Numbered from the stretch's first letter, positions 23,761-36,183 are shown. The stretch is 64,000 nucleotides of DNA from Usnea hakonensis (GCA_013423325.1 BLJB01000024.1:49125-113124); one strand, 5' to 3'. A program made the numbers and translations. The notes: generated by a model from the sequence alone, not told the origin.

Positions 23761-24879
23761 GTCCGATTATTGTATGTAAAAGACTGAAACTTGAAAGATT
23801 GGAGTACGATATACGCTAAATTGGTATGAATATATACATGAGGACGAAGGAGGATCGAGGGATGGCAGATGTTGACCATGCTCAGCATGTTGCCTAGGGG
23901 CTAGTTAGCGATGCCAGCCAATCATACACCACTTTATTGCTGACATAATCAATCCGAAGCATTTTGATTCGCCCCCGCATCCAGCATCTGTTTTCTACAA
24001 GTACGACGTGACTGTGAGGTAAGAAGCCAAGATTCGAGAAGTAGGCTACTATGCCACAATCTTGTAGTCAAACTTTATCTTGCATAAAGACAACATCCAG
24101 GGACTATAACATCAGCTATCGTTTGTGTAAGAAATTGATTGGTACTGTGCCTCATATGACATCAAAGAAGGATCAGATCGCCTTCTTAGCGGCTCTGCAC
24201 CCCTCAGCCGCACCATATTGGAACATGAATATTATGTTGATTTCATCGTTATCCAAAGCCATTATCGTGGGCTAGGATCGGTCCTTTCAAGTCACTACAT
24301 CGAATTCATCAAGCTCCGATGTGAACTAGGTCACTCTTGGATATCGACCGTCCGACGTAGATATGCATCTCCTTCCATCTTCTCTCTTCAAGGCGAGAGC
24401 TGAGCTTGACGAAAATTCCGAGTATTAAGCGCACGAGTCTAGTAAGTACTGATATTTTTACTGCACCGCAGCACCCCGCATGCAACCACACTGTGACACT
24501 CCTGGATAGCTTATTTTCTCCTGTACTGCCAATGATTGGAACATGCCGTTTTAGCGCTAGATCCTGTGAAACTTTGTTTGAGTACTTTGCTTTGAAGCAT
24601 ATACATACGCCGCCAACGAGCAGAGGCACATGCTTCATAAAGGTCTTACTCAGCCTCACCATCCGGGGTTTCAATCAGAAGACCCTCGCTTGCAGCCCTT
24701 GCCATGCTTGAAGAGGGGAATCCTTCCCTTTTAGCAGGATCTCCTAGATCGTGGAGTCTCGCCCATCAAGCGAGATTGAGTCTAGAAGTACCATAAAGAT
24801 GCGCCTCGGGTCGAACGTTCAATCTGGGAGCTTTCTGTCGTAAGTACTTGAGCAACGTACATCACTTTCCTCCTCCAAA
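23761..24879. other. Intergenic, no recognised gene
   Basis: Divergent promoter space between the P450 (minus) and the SAT4-type gene (plus). Short open frames near 24051-24711 occur on both strands without recognisable motifs. Confidence 0.5.
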
Positions 24880-26231
24880 ATGGCTTCAATAGCGTCACAA
24901 ATTGCGGGCTTCACTCCCGAACAGCTGCTTGTTCTCAAAGATGAAAACCATGATGTGAAAGTTTATACCTATGCGGTCGTATTCACTGTCCTCACGATCC
25001 TTGCTGTGCTTGTGCGCGTAACGTCAAGACAAATGAAAGATGTCGCATTTGGCATTGATGACGGGTTAATTGTCCTAGCTTTGGTATGGATATATCTCTT
25101 TTCACTAAATACATGACCTTTGCTGAAGTGGGCATGTCCTCAAAGGTTATTACGACAGCACAAACGACATTTATCTGCGTCGGTACGTGTCGACGCTCAT
25201 GTCTCCGCGCGATGGCTACTAACCACTCCATAGGGGTTCGGGACTATGGGCTTGGAAGACACCTGTGGGCATTGAAACCAGAGCAGATTGTGGGGTTTGA
25301 AAAGGTAGAAGCTACTGCCATGAGCTTGAGTCGCGTTGACGGACGAATCTGATTCTTCGACTATAGCTCTGGTACACAGTTGGAACGCTGCAATGCACCG
25401 CTCTTATGCTGGCGAAAATTTCATTGCTGATGCTCTTCCATCGGATTTTCATCACTCCTGGATTTCGACTGGCTACCAAAATTATGGGAGTAATCATGAT
25501 ACTGTGGTGGATTGGAACCGTTCTCGCAGATAGTTTAATCTGTCTTCCTGTTGCACACCTTTGGAACCCTGAGATTCCTGCGCATTGCGGTAACAAGCAA
25601 CTGCTCGATATCATACCGCCGATACCCTGGATCGTCACAGATCTTGCAATCCTTTTGATGCCGATGCCAATGGTTTACAAACTGCATGTGCCGGGCTTTC
25701 AACGCCTGGGGCTCGCGGGCCTATTCTTGCTAGGTGGCTTGTATGGACCATAGTCTCCGTCAATGCTTGATACATTTGCTGACTGATGATCAGCGCGTTG
25801 GTCTCAAGCTGCGTGCGATACAGCACTTTGTTCTTTCAGCGTGAAGACGTAACATGTAGGCTTCTCGATTTATTACGCGTATATTCTTGCGCTTGAAAAA
25901 GGTTCAATTACTGATGCACGACGCAGACTACATCATCCCCGCAACAATTTGGACGATTGTCGAGTCAGATGTGACAATCATCAGCACTTGCCTCATCGTG
26001 TCGCGACCATGGTTCATGAAGCTGTATCCATCAAAGCTGATCAGTTTGATCAAAGAGCTCTCGTCCAAGGGTTCAAGGAACGACTCCTCGAAGCGTTCAC
26101 AGGGTCGAAAAGGTCTATTCAGTAGCTTCGCTCGTCTCTCCGAGACTCCGCCAGCTGTAGATGTGTCTCGGGGTGCGCCATTCGAGATTGATGTGGAAAA
26201 GAACATGGAGCAAACTAGTGTGAGTGGATAG
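24880..26231 (+). CDS. SAT4/PTH11-type seven-helix integral membrane protein
   Basis: Six exons with consistent phase: 24880-25083, 25146-25182, 25234-25304, 25367-25740, 25794-25855 and 25927-26231, giving 350 residues. Family landmarks: GIDDGLIVLAL, CVGVRDYGLGRHLW, MLAKISLLMLFHRIF, CLPVAHLWNPEIP, CGNKQLLDIIPPIPWIVTD, FALVSSCVRYSTLFF and PATIWTIVESDVTIISTCL. The C-terminal tail is hydrophilic and Ser/Lys-rich, as in cytoplasmic tails of this group. Some family members, such as Magnaporthe Pth11, act as surface receptors, though many have no known function. No CFEM domain precedes the helices. Introns are 51-71 nt with typical signals. It is a distant homologue of the disrupted gene at 16838-18146, not a recent duplicate. 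Confidence 0.85.
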
Positions 26232-27670
26232 AAAGTAAGGTGTTGCTCGTCTTCTTATCTACTGCATAGTCTTTGCCGATGAGTTGTCAACGAATGGCTA
26301 CCGCGCGAGGAGGAATGGAAGGCTTTTAGCGGAAGACTATTTTTCAGCGAAGGATTCTGTCGAGAACGACTTTCGTATACGCTTCGTGCTTTTGTTATAT
26401 AGGTGACTGGCACTGCTGGTGCTCTTTGACACGGAATCGGAATACCCAATACTGGAAATTACATGTGAATACACACCTGCAAAATCAGCTTTCATGTAAA
26501 ACGCCCCAGGCTTTACACATCCCGTTCTCGTGCAGCTCAAGCGAAAAGTGAGAGATGGTGTATGGAATTTATTTTCGACAATAACAACCCCTTCAATCAT
26601 TCTCTGACTCGTGAAGACCCACACCCAGTCCCAAAGTTCTCAAACATATCTCCAGCAGCATCCAGAAAGTGCATCGGAGCGACACTTGCCGTTCTGACAT
26701 TCATCCTCCATATTCAGTACCCTTCAGACGGCTTGGAGTCTCTCACGTGACGTTATTATCGTAATGTGAGTTGGTTCTTGTTGGTGTCGAGTTGGCTTCT
26801 TAACTCATGATAGGTTCGATTCCTAATGGCGCTGATCCAAGGGTGGAGTGGTTAGTTGTTTTTCTTTGTTAGTAGGAGGTCATGAGGTTGTTATTCTTGT
26901 CAGCCCTAAGGTACCTTACCTTATACGCCAAGCCAAGATCAAGGGTCCAGGCCAAGCCAAATACCAAACCTGGGCTGCTTTCCGAAAGTAGGGTTAGGGC
27001 TTGTTCAGGACTATGCGTGTCCCCCTCCGTATCATCACCAACACCACATACCAAAGGGCCAACCAGACGAACCTGTTACAGGTATGTCTGAACTCAGAAT
27101 GTAACGAAATCATAGCACATACGGCACGTCGCAGAATTTTCTGGATGGACCGTTCACGATATAGCTCATGCCTAGCCCATTAGGCTTCCTTATGTGCAGG
27201 AATCAGGTTTCGATGACGATGTGGAGCATTTTGATCTCTCATTTTGTGCTCGAAAGTGGCTGAAAGCATAGGACAATGTCTTCCGCAACGTCTGTGATGG
27301 AAGCCAATAGTTTTCGTGCAATAATGCATAGTCAGCTGTCCTCTGATTGGACAAATAGACGAGGTGTGAGTGGGGCCCTGCGAAGGCTGCGAAGAGGCTG
27401 AAGCTATGAGGGGTTCTGGACAAATACAGCATCATCGCGATGACCAAGTCTTGTATTTCCGGCACTGGGTCTTCTGTACGGTGGCATGAGAGAGTGTACT
27501 ATTGATTCGTTGTTGTTGCGCCCGTCGAGTCTCATCATCTCCGCAATATCAGTATTCCCATTGCACTGTACTGTCTGTCCCCTTTGCGCTCTCAGATCTC
27601 CGTATGATTCCTCGATAACTCAAATCTTATAATCGAACGTCGATCGAGCTTATATTAGAGATCTGAAACT
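26232..27670. other. Intergenic with a tRNA-like remnant
   Basis: No gene recognised in 1.4 kb. At 26811-26838 a block containing GGTTCGATTCCTAATGGC looks like the T-arm and 3' acceptor strand of a tRNA. Upstream GGCTTCTTAAC could be an anticodon region, but no matching 5' acceptor strand is present. Almost the same block occurs at 63156-63183. Confidence 0.4.
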
Positions 27671-30600
27671 ATGGCTTCCCCACCATCAGACGAGGCAATC
27701 ATGGGGCTGTATACGTGGGTACCTTTGAGTGAGGGACGAGACAATGATGGAGCAGAGCTCGGCAAAGCTGTTGAGTGAGTTAGATGATGCCCAAAAGACG
27801 TCTGATGACTGATGTGACCAGCATCATTGCTGTCCAAGGTCTCGGCGCAAGTCCGTATTATACCTGGGTCAAAAAAGTCGCCAAAGCAGGCCGTGAGGTT
27901 GAGGAAGTGATGTGGCTACGAGACTTGCTCCCTAGTTTTGTCCCAAATGCGCGGATCGCCACATTCAGCTATCTATCGGACTGGTACACTTACAAGAAGG
28001 GGGTTCAGACGAGTATTCGCGAGTTAGGGGAACAATTGCTCATGGCATTACACCATGATCGACAGAGTACCAAGGTAAGAGATTCAATTTAGCATACACA
28101 ATTGACTCAAGCCCCACTGTTTAGGTATCTCGGCGACCGATCGTATTCATTGGACATAGCATGGGTGGACTGGTCGTCAAACAAGCTCTTGTACTTGCCA
28201 GCAACCGATCCGATTGTGAAGATATCAGATCTTCAACTACTGGTGTCGTCTTCTTGGGGACGCCTCACCAGGGGACTACTATCGCACAGTGGGCGAGTTT
28301 TCTCGCCATGATCAAAGGAAATGACAGTAAACTATTGGAGCAATTGCAGCCAAAGGCAGAGATGCTATTCGAATTATCACATGATTTCGCCAGTGGATAT
28401 AAGCAACTGAGTACCGTGTGCTTTTACGAAAAACTGAGCAAGACGTATGTAGGAGATATGCTAGATCTCACCATCGTTGATCAGCGTTCCTCAGTGCAAG
28501 TGGGGAAAGCCATGGTATACTTGATGACAGATCACTCCGGTCTGAACAAATTTTCCGGATTCGACGATTCCAACTTTAAGCTTGTTCGTGATGCCACCGT
28601 TGGCATGGTTCAGGATTCTAAGCGTGAAGGTATAAACCAAGATTGGCACGAATTGCTATATTGTCAGATAACGCTTGTATCTGCGCTGACTTGTTACTCC
28701 AGTCCTACGCAGCCAGGAGTCCCATTATGTGGTCTCCAGGCGACCAAATCCGCTCTTCACTGGACGGAAGGACGAGCTCGACAGGCTACACAAGGCTCTG
28801 TCTCCCTTGATCCCAAAGGATGAGCCAAATTATAAATCAGATATATATGTCTTATACGGCATGGGTGGAGCGGGAAAGAGCGAAGTAGCAGTGAATTTCA
28901 TCTACGAAAGTCGAGAAAAGTAGAACATTCGAATCTTAGTTCATACGCTAGAGCTAAATGTCTGCAGGTTCTGGGGCATCTTTTGGATAGATGCAAGAAG
29001 CGAGGCTTCCATTGCAACTGGCTTTAAAAACATCGCCCAGAAATTAGATCTTGATGAAAGCCCCAATAGTGTAGTGTCTTGGCTTCAGGATACGTCGCAC
29101 TCGTGGTTACTTATCCTGGATAACGCCGACGACCCGAGTATCAATTTGTCTCCCTACCTCCCTGCCGGCGTGAACGGAAGTATACTTATCACTTCACGCC
29201 TTTCCGACTGTGTGCAAAAGTATAGTAATGCTGGAAAGCAATACTACGAGAGATTGAGTGAAGAAACTGCTATGGAGCTCTTTTCCAAGTCCTGCACTCT
29301 GGAATGGGTTTCGGGGAGTAAGAATGCAGATTATGCCCGTACTATTGTGGATCTTCTGGGCTGTCATGCTCTCGCTATCATTCAAGCTGGAAGAGCCATC
29401 TCTCATGGGATATGCAAGTTAGAAGAATACAAACCAATGTTCCTGAATCAACGTCGCGCGCTTTTCGAGTCGATGCAGGACCAAAGAGACTCTGAATATG
29501 GTGGCGTCTACACTACTTTTGAGATTACCGCAAGATATCTGGAGGGGCGCAGCGATCAAGTTGCGAAAGACGCGCTTCACCTACTCAATTTCCACGCATT
29601 CATGCATTTCTCGGATTTTCCAGAGGAAATCTTCTTAAATGCCTGGAAATATTCAAAGGATAAGGAAGTTGTCACAACTGACCAACGAACGAATATATGG
29701 GTGCTTGATCGATGGCATCTAACCAACCTTCCAACTTTCATGCGGCAAAATCTGGATGGCAATGACCTTGATATTATCAGGTTCCGCAGTGCCCGTAGCC
29801 AACTCGAATCCCTCTCCCTTATCAACGTGGATAGATCCAATTTCATAACAAGGCTTCACCCCGTTACTCACGCGTGGTCAAGAGACAGACTAAAAGATTT
29901 CGAGTCCGAGGCTGCTTGGCTGAATGCTCTTGCCGTCCTTTCTCTATCGTTGGGGAACAAGTGGCACATTTATAGATCATCGCCAATGCTCCAAACTCAT
30001 GTAGCATCAATGGCAAAGCGTCCAAGCTACTACGATAAATACAAAGCCATCTTCAGTATTCATAAATCCTTTTTTCGACTGGCGAATTATCTGTTCATTG
30101 TCCAAAATCCCGCAGTAGCCTATGAAATGGTCCAACTCATCCCCATCAACGCTGACGACGTTAGGATTGGATCTTCCAACTTTCGAGAGATCCAGCTTCT
30201 ACTAGCCAAGTGTGCCATACATCTCAATGACCCTAAGAAGGCAGAAGAGCTCCTCAAACAAGCTTCCAATCCACATGGAGAGGTTCCAACAGCCAAGGAT
30301 GGACTTCAGGCAGATATCTTGCTAACCCTTGCTCGAGCATACACAATACAAGAGCGACGAGCCGAGGCTTTCAAAATCCTGAAACGACTGTCTCCATTCG
30401 AAATGGAGATCTCGGAGGCAGGTCCAAGAGCCCTGGAAACTCTTGCTCTTGCATATTTCGAAATGCGCGATTTTCAGAAAGCCAAGTCAATCTTGGAGCA
30501 TATAGTGTCAATGAAACAAGAAGAATACAACGTAGATGATCTCTCTCCTCTGAATTCAAAATGCACACTCGCTCTAGTGTATAGGGAATTAGGAGACACA

Positions 30601-30918
30601 ACCGAAGCTATAATGATTCTCGAGCGAGTAGCGCAGACACAAGCGAAGTTTCTGAAGCCGAACAATGCACAACGTCTAGAGACTGAGTCCATTCTCGCTG
30701 GGTGCTACTACGATTTGGGGAGATATACAGACTCTCTTCGGCTTGCCGAATCGATTCGAGGTTTTTTGCGCAATAGCCCGGGATATCCGTTGGCTGACTG
30801 GAACACCACGCTCATTCAAATATGTCTTGAAGCAATAGAGCTGGAGAAAGCATCAGACAAGGATGAGTCTCCGCAGACGGGCGAGACTGAGGAAGAGTTG
30901 GAGAAGAAGACGCTGTAG
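27671..30918 (+). CDS. Fungal NLR: serine esterase-like domain, NB-ARC ATPase, TPR repeats
   Basis: Five exons in phase, 27671-27774, 27822-28074, 28125-28629, 28703-28919 and 28968-30918, encode 1009 residues. The N-terminal alpha/beta-hydrolase-like (SesB-type) domain starts at IIAVQGLGASPYYTW, has the nucleophile elbow FIGHSMGG (Ser 131) and a likely catalytic His in TDHSGLNKFSGF. The NB-ARC follows, with P-loop GMGGAGKS (340-347), Walker B WLLILDNADD (406-415), ILITSRL and the winged-helix-like HPVTHAWSRDRL. The C-terminal third has about five degenerate TPRs, such as PKKAEELLKQAS, RAEAFKILKRLSP and TTEAIMILERV, with an acidic tail. Architecture matches STAND proteins of fungal non-self recognition and programmed cell death, in which ligand sensing by repeats triggers the N-terminal effector. 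No partner effector gene lies next door. Transcription would run rightward from 27.6 kb. Confidence 0.92.
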
Positions 30919-31492
30919 ACGAACTCGGAACTTCTAGATGAGAGAGAATCTAGTTTGGGGATCAACAACTAGGTCTCTAGGCCGAGAACAGGCCTAGCTA
31001 GGGGAATTACTGTAATCAAAGAGCAATTGATGCTTCTTTGTCTTTCGTGTCTTACCGTGAGTAGCTATAGCTTTGATTCATTAGGCCACATTAGCGTTTA
31101 CGACTGATGGGAAAGAGAACGGGCGAAATGGTTTAGCTCATGTCTATTGTTATATCTCCAAGTCCTGCTATCTATAGCTTTATATCAACCGTCAGATTAT
31201 ATTCCCCCTGCAGATCGAGCGGAGAAGAAACAGCAGTCTCTATACCAAGCAATCGCTCCAATCCCTACATTTCAGCGCTCAGACCACACCTCCACCTCGA
31301 TTCATTCTCGGCCACCATCATATGGGCGGTAAATGATGATAACCCACAAAGTCTATTAGCATTAATATCCCCGCAAAGCAATCCTTTTGACGCAAGGCTA
31401 CGCTCAACCTTCAACGGACAAAATACTCCCCAGCGGAAACCTCCTACAGAGAGAAAACCGCAGCGAAATTGCACGTTATTAGAAACACTAAG

Positions 31493-31782
31493 TAAGCTTA
31501 CGAATACTTAGTACTTTTTTTCGAAAAATTACCCCCCTTCCCGCCTAAAAGTAATATTATCGAGGCTACTCTAAAGATAGTAAATTTTATATAACGAAAT
31601 AGCTCTATAGCTATAATAAATTTTTAAAATATATATATATTAATATTTATCTACTCTTAGTAAAGATTTAAATATAATAAAAATCTTTTTAAGATATTAA
31701 TATTGATTTTAAGCGAGGTCACTTTTTAGGTAGGAGAGGGGGGTGATTTTTCGAAAAAAAGTGCCAAGCATTCGCAAGCTTA
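31493..31782. mobile_element. MITE-like element with about 60-bp terminal inverted repeats and TA flanks
   Basis: The left end (31493-31552) and the reverse complement of the right end (31722-31782) match over about 60 bp, sharing CTTTTTTTCGAAAAAT and the CCCCCC block. Both begin with TA followed by AGCTT, consistent with a TA target duplication of Tc1/mariner type. The 170-bp interior is extremely AT-rich and has no coding capacity. Differences between the two ends are mostly C/T or G/A transitions, and the left copy carries the A/T state, as expected of RIP. It sits between the NLR and the second permease. Confidence 0.8.
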
Positions 31783-32015
31783 TTGCACATCGCAATAACT
31801 AAAAAAAAACTCTGTTGTAGTAACATGAGTATACCTCCCCGCGCTAAAAGAACACGCCATACTGATACGCAATCGTGCATTTCCGGGTATACACGACTCT
31901 ACTCCTCTGATCGAAATGTTGTAGACCTTTCAGCCCTGACGTTTGCTTTGACATTCTTCCGTGCCCAAATTAAAACATTTCTTCCTCTCTTCATACTCAT
32001 AGGGTCGATAGCAAT

Positions 32016-34100
32016 ATGGCCCTCGAAGATGGCAAGAATGAAGTTGCAGTGGCGATGCAAAAGCGTGGTGAGGGACTTGTACCATCATCACACCTGGTCG
32101 AGGCTTCTGAACATGTCCGAGGGGATACTTCGAATGATGTATCGGATATGAGACGCTTAGGCAAGAAGCCGGAATTTAGAGTCTATTAACCCTTGTCCTT
32201 TATCGCTGTGCGAGCCTGGCTGAATTATGATACGCCAGAGAAACTTTGGTTTTCTTGCGACCTTGGGTTTCATCTCTGTGTATATGGCTACTTGGGAATT
32301 CGTGTTGGTGTATGCTACCGAATGCTGTGCTCTTCGATCCAGTCTCAGTGTTATTTATATTCAGCAGATCTCTAAGCGTCGGACTCCGCAATGGCGGTTT
32401 CGCTGGCCTCTTCTGGGTCTTTATTGGCACTGTCATCTGTTATTCCTCTGTTGTCGCATCTTTGGCCGAAATGGAGTCAATGTAAGTAGACCCTCTAAGG
32501 ACGTACTCCGTATCTTGTTAGATGCCTTGTGTCATGGCGGAAAGCATTTGTCAGCTTTTTCTCTCTTGTGAGCCATGGTATGCCCATGTTGACAATATAT
32601 AAAGGGCTCCCACGAGTGGAGGCCAGTACCACTGGGTTAGTGAATTTGCGCCTCCCGAATATCAAAAAGTTGCCAGCTACGCAGCAGGTCTGTTGTCTGC
32701 GACTCCCCTTGATCGTCCCAAATCTATTTGAGCTAAACTGAGCGGTGCGTAGGCTGGATGTCGACATTGAGTTGGCTCGCAAGCCTCGCCAGCAGCGTCT
32801 TTGTTGTCACTACCCTCATCGAGGTCTTGATTGATATTAGGGATCCCAGCTTTGCATTTCCTAATTGGCAGTATACGCTTATCATGCTAGCCGTTCTGAT
32901 TGTTACTGTGATCCTAAATACTTGGGGCGCAAAGGTGTTGCCAATGCTTGAGACTGTGTCCCTTTTTGGGCATATTGGGGGCTTTGTGATAACTCTGATA
33001 CCGCTTTGGGTACTAGCGCCAAAGAACTCGGCGCACGCAGTATTTGCGGAAGTTGTCAACAACGGAGGCTGGACTAACACTGCGACTTCATGTTTAGTGG
33101 CGCAGGTGACAGTACTCTATTGTAACCTAGGTGAGCTCTGGTTTCTGCGTGGAAGAGGTCAGGAATACTAATTTTGCCCTCAGGCTCCGATTGCGCCGTA
33201 CATATCTGTCAGTGACACCCCTAGACTTGGACAAAGTGGAGCTGCTGATGTGGTTTATAGCCGAAGAAGTTGAAGATGCATCTCTCGTCGTGCCGCGATG
33301 CATGTGGTGGAGCTACATCCTCAATGTATCCATGGGCATCGTCATTCTTATTACAATGCTCTTCTGCATTGGCGACCTCGACGATGCCGTCAACTCGCCC
33401 GCACCATACCTGAGCCTCTTCAATAATACAGGTTCCCTTGGGGTGGCCATGACGCTTACTGTTATGATTTTCTTGCTCGTATTCGTCGGTAACATCACAG
33501 CGCTAGCTACCACTGCACGAGAGGCCTGGGCTTTCTCGCGCGACCAGGGATTCCCCTTTTCGAAGTGGCTTTCCAGGGTAAAGTCTTCTGCGGAGGGTCC
33601 TTCACTTGGAGATTAGACTAATGAACATTCATGCCCAGATGAACTACGAGCGTAACGTCCCCGATAATGCCGTCTACATCACCTCCCTCGGCACCGGCAT
33701 CATCTGCCTCATAAACCTTGGCTCCACCACCGCCTTCAACATCGTCGTCTCTCTTATCCTGCTCGCCCTGCTCTCAACATATATGATCTCCATCGGCTGC
33801 ATCCTCCTCAAGCGAGTCCGAAAAGAAGACCTGCCTCCCGCCCGATGGAGCCTTGGTAATTGGGGCTTACCTATCAACGCTTTCGCATTCCTGTATTCCG
33901 GCTTCGTAATGGTCTTTTGTGCCTTTCCGAATACCGTGCCTGTGACGACGAGCACGGCCAATTGGGCGCCAGTACTGTGGGTAGGCGTCATTGTCATTGC
34001 GGTTGTGGTGTATCTTGTCCATGGAAGGAAGGCATATACGCCGCCTGTTGCTTTTGTCGAGGGGAGAAAACAAGCGGGGGTGGGGCTTCAGACGGTTTGA
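32016..34100 (+). CDS. Second amino acid/GABA/choline-type permease (APC superfamily)
   Basis: Eight exons in phase: 32016-32180, 32239-32309, 32368-32481, 32605-32687, 32753-33130, 33184-33207, 33261-33577 and 33639-34100, giving 537 residues. Landmarks: RRLGKKPEFRRNFGFLATL, TWEFVLV, NGGFAGLFWVFIGT, MAPTSGGQYHWVSEFAPPE, WMSTLSWLASLASS, GSDCAVHISEEVEDAS and FSRDQGFPFSKWLSR, with about twelve hydrophobic helices. Exon 6 is only 24 nt. Two or three donors read GTCTAT, GTCTGT and GTCAGT rather than the usual GTRAGT. Gene structure is homologous to the permease at 19619: the large middle exon is 378 nt in both, and several intron positions coincide. Likely an uptake transporter of the plasma membrane; substrate unknown. 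Confidence 0.88.
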
Positions 34101-35364
34101 GGATCACCATGTTCGCTATGATGGCTATGTAACACTGCGTTGAGGTGAGGTAGGTAGGTGAGGTAGATTGGGGCTTTTTACTGCTTTTTCTTTTGGGTTA
34201 GGTGCGAGGGAGGTGAGAGAGAGAATCGCTTAAATTACTAGAAGGGGGAGGTGATGTTGATTGGAGGGGTTTTTCTGTTCTTTTCTTTTCTTTTCTCTTC
34301 TTTTCTCTTCTTTTCTCTTCTACCTTTCCTTTTCCATTTCCTTTGTTTTTTGATCCAGATCGACTGAAAAGGGTATCTATAATCTGGGATGGGAAAAGAA
34401 CGGGGAATCACAACAATATTAGAAAGAGGATTCATGAAAGAGGTCGATGTATGCTATTGATTCTCTAGGCCATGTTTCAATATGGCTCTTTTCCCTTTAA
34501 TCCGTGGACCAGATGCCGCATGTCTTGACATAGGTAGTGTTGCACCTTCAATAAGTAATTAATACCCCAGCCTGCATTCGTCCGAATCCAAAATCGATTC
34601 CGTTGCAGTTCATGCATGATTGACACCAAAAGGATGCGAGTGTTTGAACAATACAGCTTAGACGCTACGCCGCTTTTGGTGCGAAACCACATCGATTGGA
34701 CCATTACCGTGTTCTCACTCATGAAGCCAGATGGAAGGTTTATATAGGCGCAGGCGAGATGCCAGTATGGAGGCGGAAAGAGTCGACGACTTTGATGTTT
34801 ACTGCGACTTGACTATTCCAGCGTTTTTGCAATGTTGACGGGCGGGAAAGTACAAATTGGCGGTGAGGTGAGCACGGTCCCATGTCCCTCTTGAGAATAA
34901 GGCTAATTAGTCTTGTTGCTGCGCCCTGTGACGTTGTATGGGAGTTTTCTGCTGTCATATCCAGATTATAGTACTGATGAGAGACCTCACGTGTTGCAGT
35001 GGTTGCCCTAAAGTCGACGATCGATCAAATGGACTGAACATCGCGCATGCACGGATCACCCATGCGTCACTAGTACGATTGTTTATTCAAACAATCGCGA
35101 CAGGCGATACTCTAGGTGCGGGTAAGAACAAACGGCCGGCATGCTTTTCTTGTCCCGCTACTAAACGGTCACACTAGTGCAGCTACTCGCGTGGAGAAAC
35201 AGAGGCCTTCCTATCCTGTCTTTCGCTGCTCTGGTTAAATTCAAGCCACCGAAAGCATGCGTTGCGGGAGGATCTCAAAGACATCATGCAGTGGTCCCTT
35301 CCTACATACGCCATGGATTCGAAGTGGACACTCGATGCGCGATGCCGGGTTGCCAAGGAATCCT
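34101..35364. other. Intergenic with pyrimidine microsatellite
   Basis: A degenerate TTTTC/CTTCT tract runs from about 34266 to 34322 just after the permease stop, then about 1 kb without a recognised gene. Small open frames near 34477-34958 and 35177-35576 are unsupported; the latter overlap the HET remnant. Confidence 0.5.
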
Positions 35365-36183
35365 TCAGCACATCATCTTTTTCATGCCAGCTCCTCTTCG
35401 TGACGTCTTTGTGCCCACTGCAAAGTCATCACCAGATATCAGGTCATCTTTCCGCTCCCCGCAATCAACAGCATGTTTCTCCACCAAGGCCTCCACCTGC
35501 TCCCCTGCATTGCATACGGAGTTGCACAAGTTGCCTCCGCACCAGACTTGAGCTCGTGTGCGTCCGCTTCTGTTGAACTGATCGATGTTTGAGTGCGTGG
35601 TCTTCAGTGCTTTGTGAACTTCTGGATCTCCCCAACAATAGCTGAGAGCCATATAGTCACCTTGCGCACCTTTGGTCTCAGCAAGTGAGACATTAGCCAT
35701 GATTGTAAGATTAGAGCCGACGTCTATAACCCTGGTGGGTAGAACAGAGTGTGTTTTCGATTGACAAAGAGTGTGCGAGTCCTTGCAGTCCAGATACCAT
35801 GACTGCAATAGTGACAGACATTCTTCAGATCCTGAGTCTTTTGGAACAAGTGGTGCAATTCCAATGACAGAAGGTATCTCTTGAGCTTCTTTAGATGTTG
35901 GATCATTGATTGATCGAAAGCTGCTCAACCCCTTCTTCCATATGATCTGTACAGGTTTACCAACGGCGACGTTGATAATAATCGACGAAGATTGCTCCTT
36001 GCCTGGGGGCCATCGATCCCTCTCAAGGCTTATCGCATCGAATAGCAATTTGCATTCTGCACAACCAGCTGAGTGTGCGGATTCCAGCAAGTCATACTCA
36101 TCGATGAATATAGTTGCCAATTGTCCAGATTTGACATACTGCAAGCGCTCTGGCGTCAAATTGCTGCAGACTGTGCATGCCAT
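35365..36183 (-). pseudogene. HET-domain protein remnant, lost after the first conserved box
   Basis: From the ATG at 36183 the frame reads 272 residues. The beginning (MACTVCSNLTPERL, HSAGCAECKLLFDAI) is the usual N-terminus of HET (heterokaryon incompatibility) proteins. LQSWYLDCKDSHTLC and the first HET motif YMALSYCWGDPE follow, and the frame then continues through ALKTTHSNIDQF. After that the sequence becomes unrelated and ends within about 80 residues. The expected second and third HET motifs, including the usual WIDSLCI-like block, are absent in all frames down to 35180. This is most simply a truncated, dead gene, though a short expressed fragment cannot be excluded. It is divergent from RPA34, about 300 bp away. 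Confidence 0.75.

Noticed and set aside
19619..26231. Secondary-metabolite gene cluster (permease, P450, membrane receptors)
   Set aside because: No polyketide synthase, non-ribosomal synthetase, terpene cyclase or pathway regulator is present; adjacency alone does not support a cluster.
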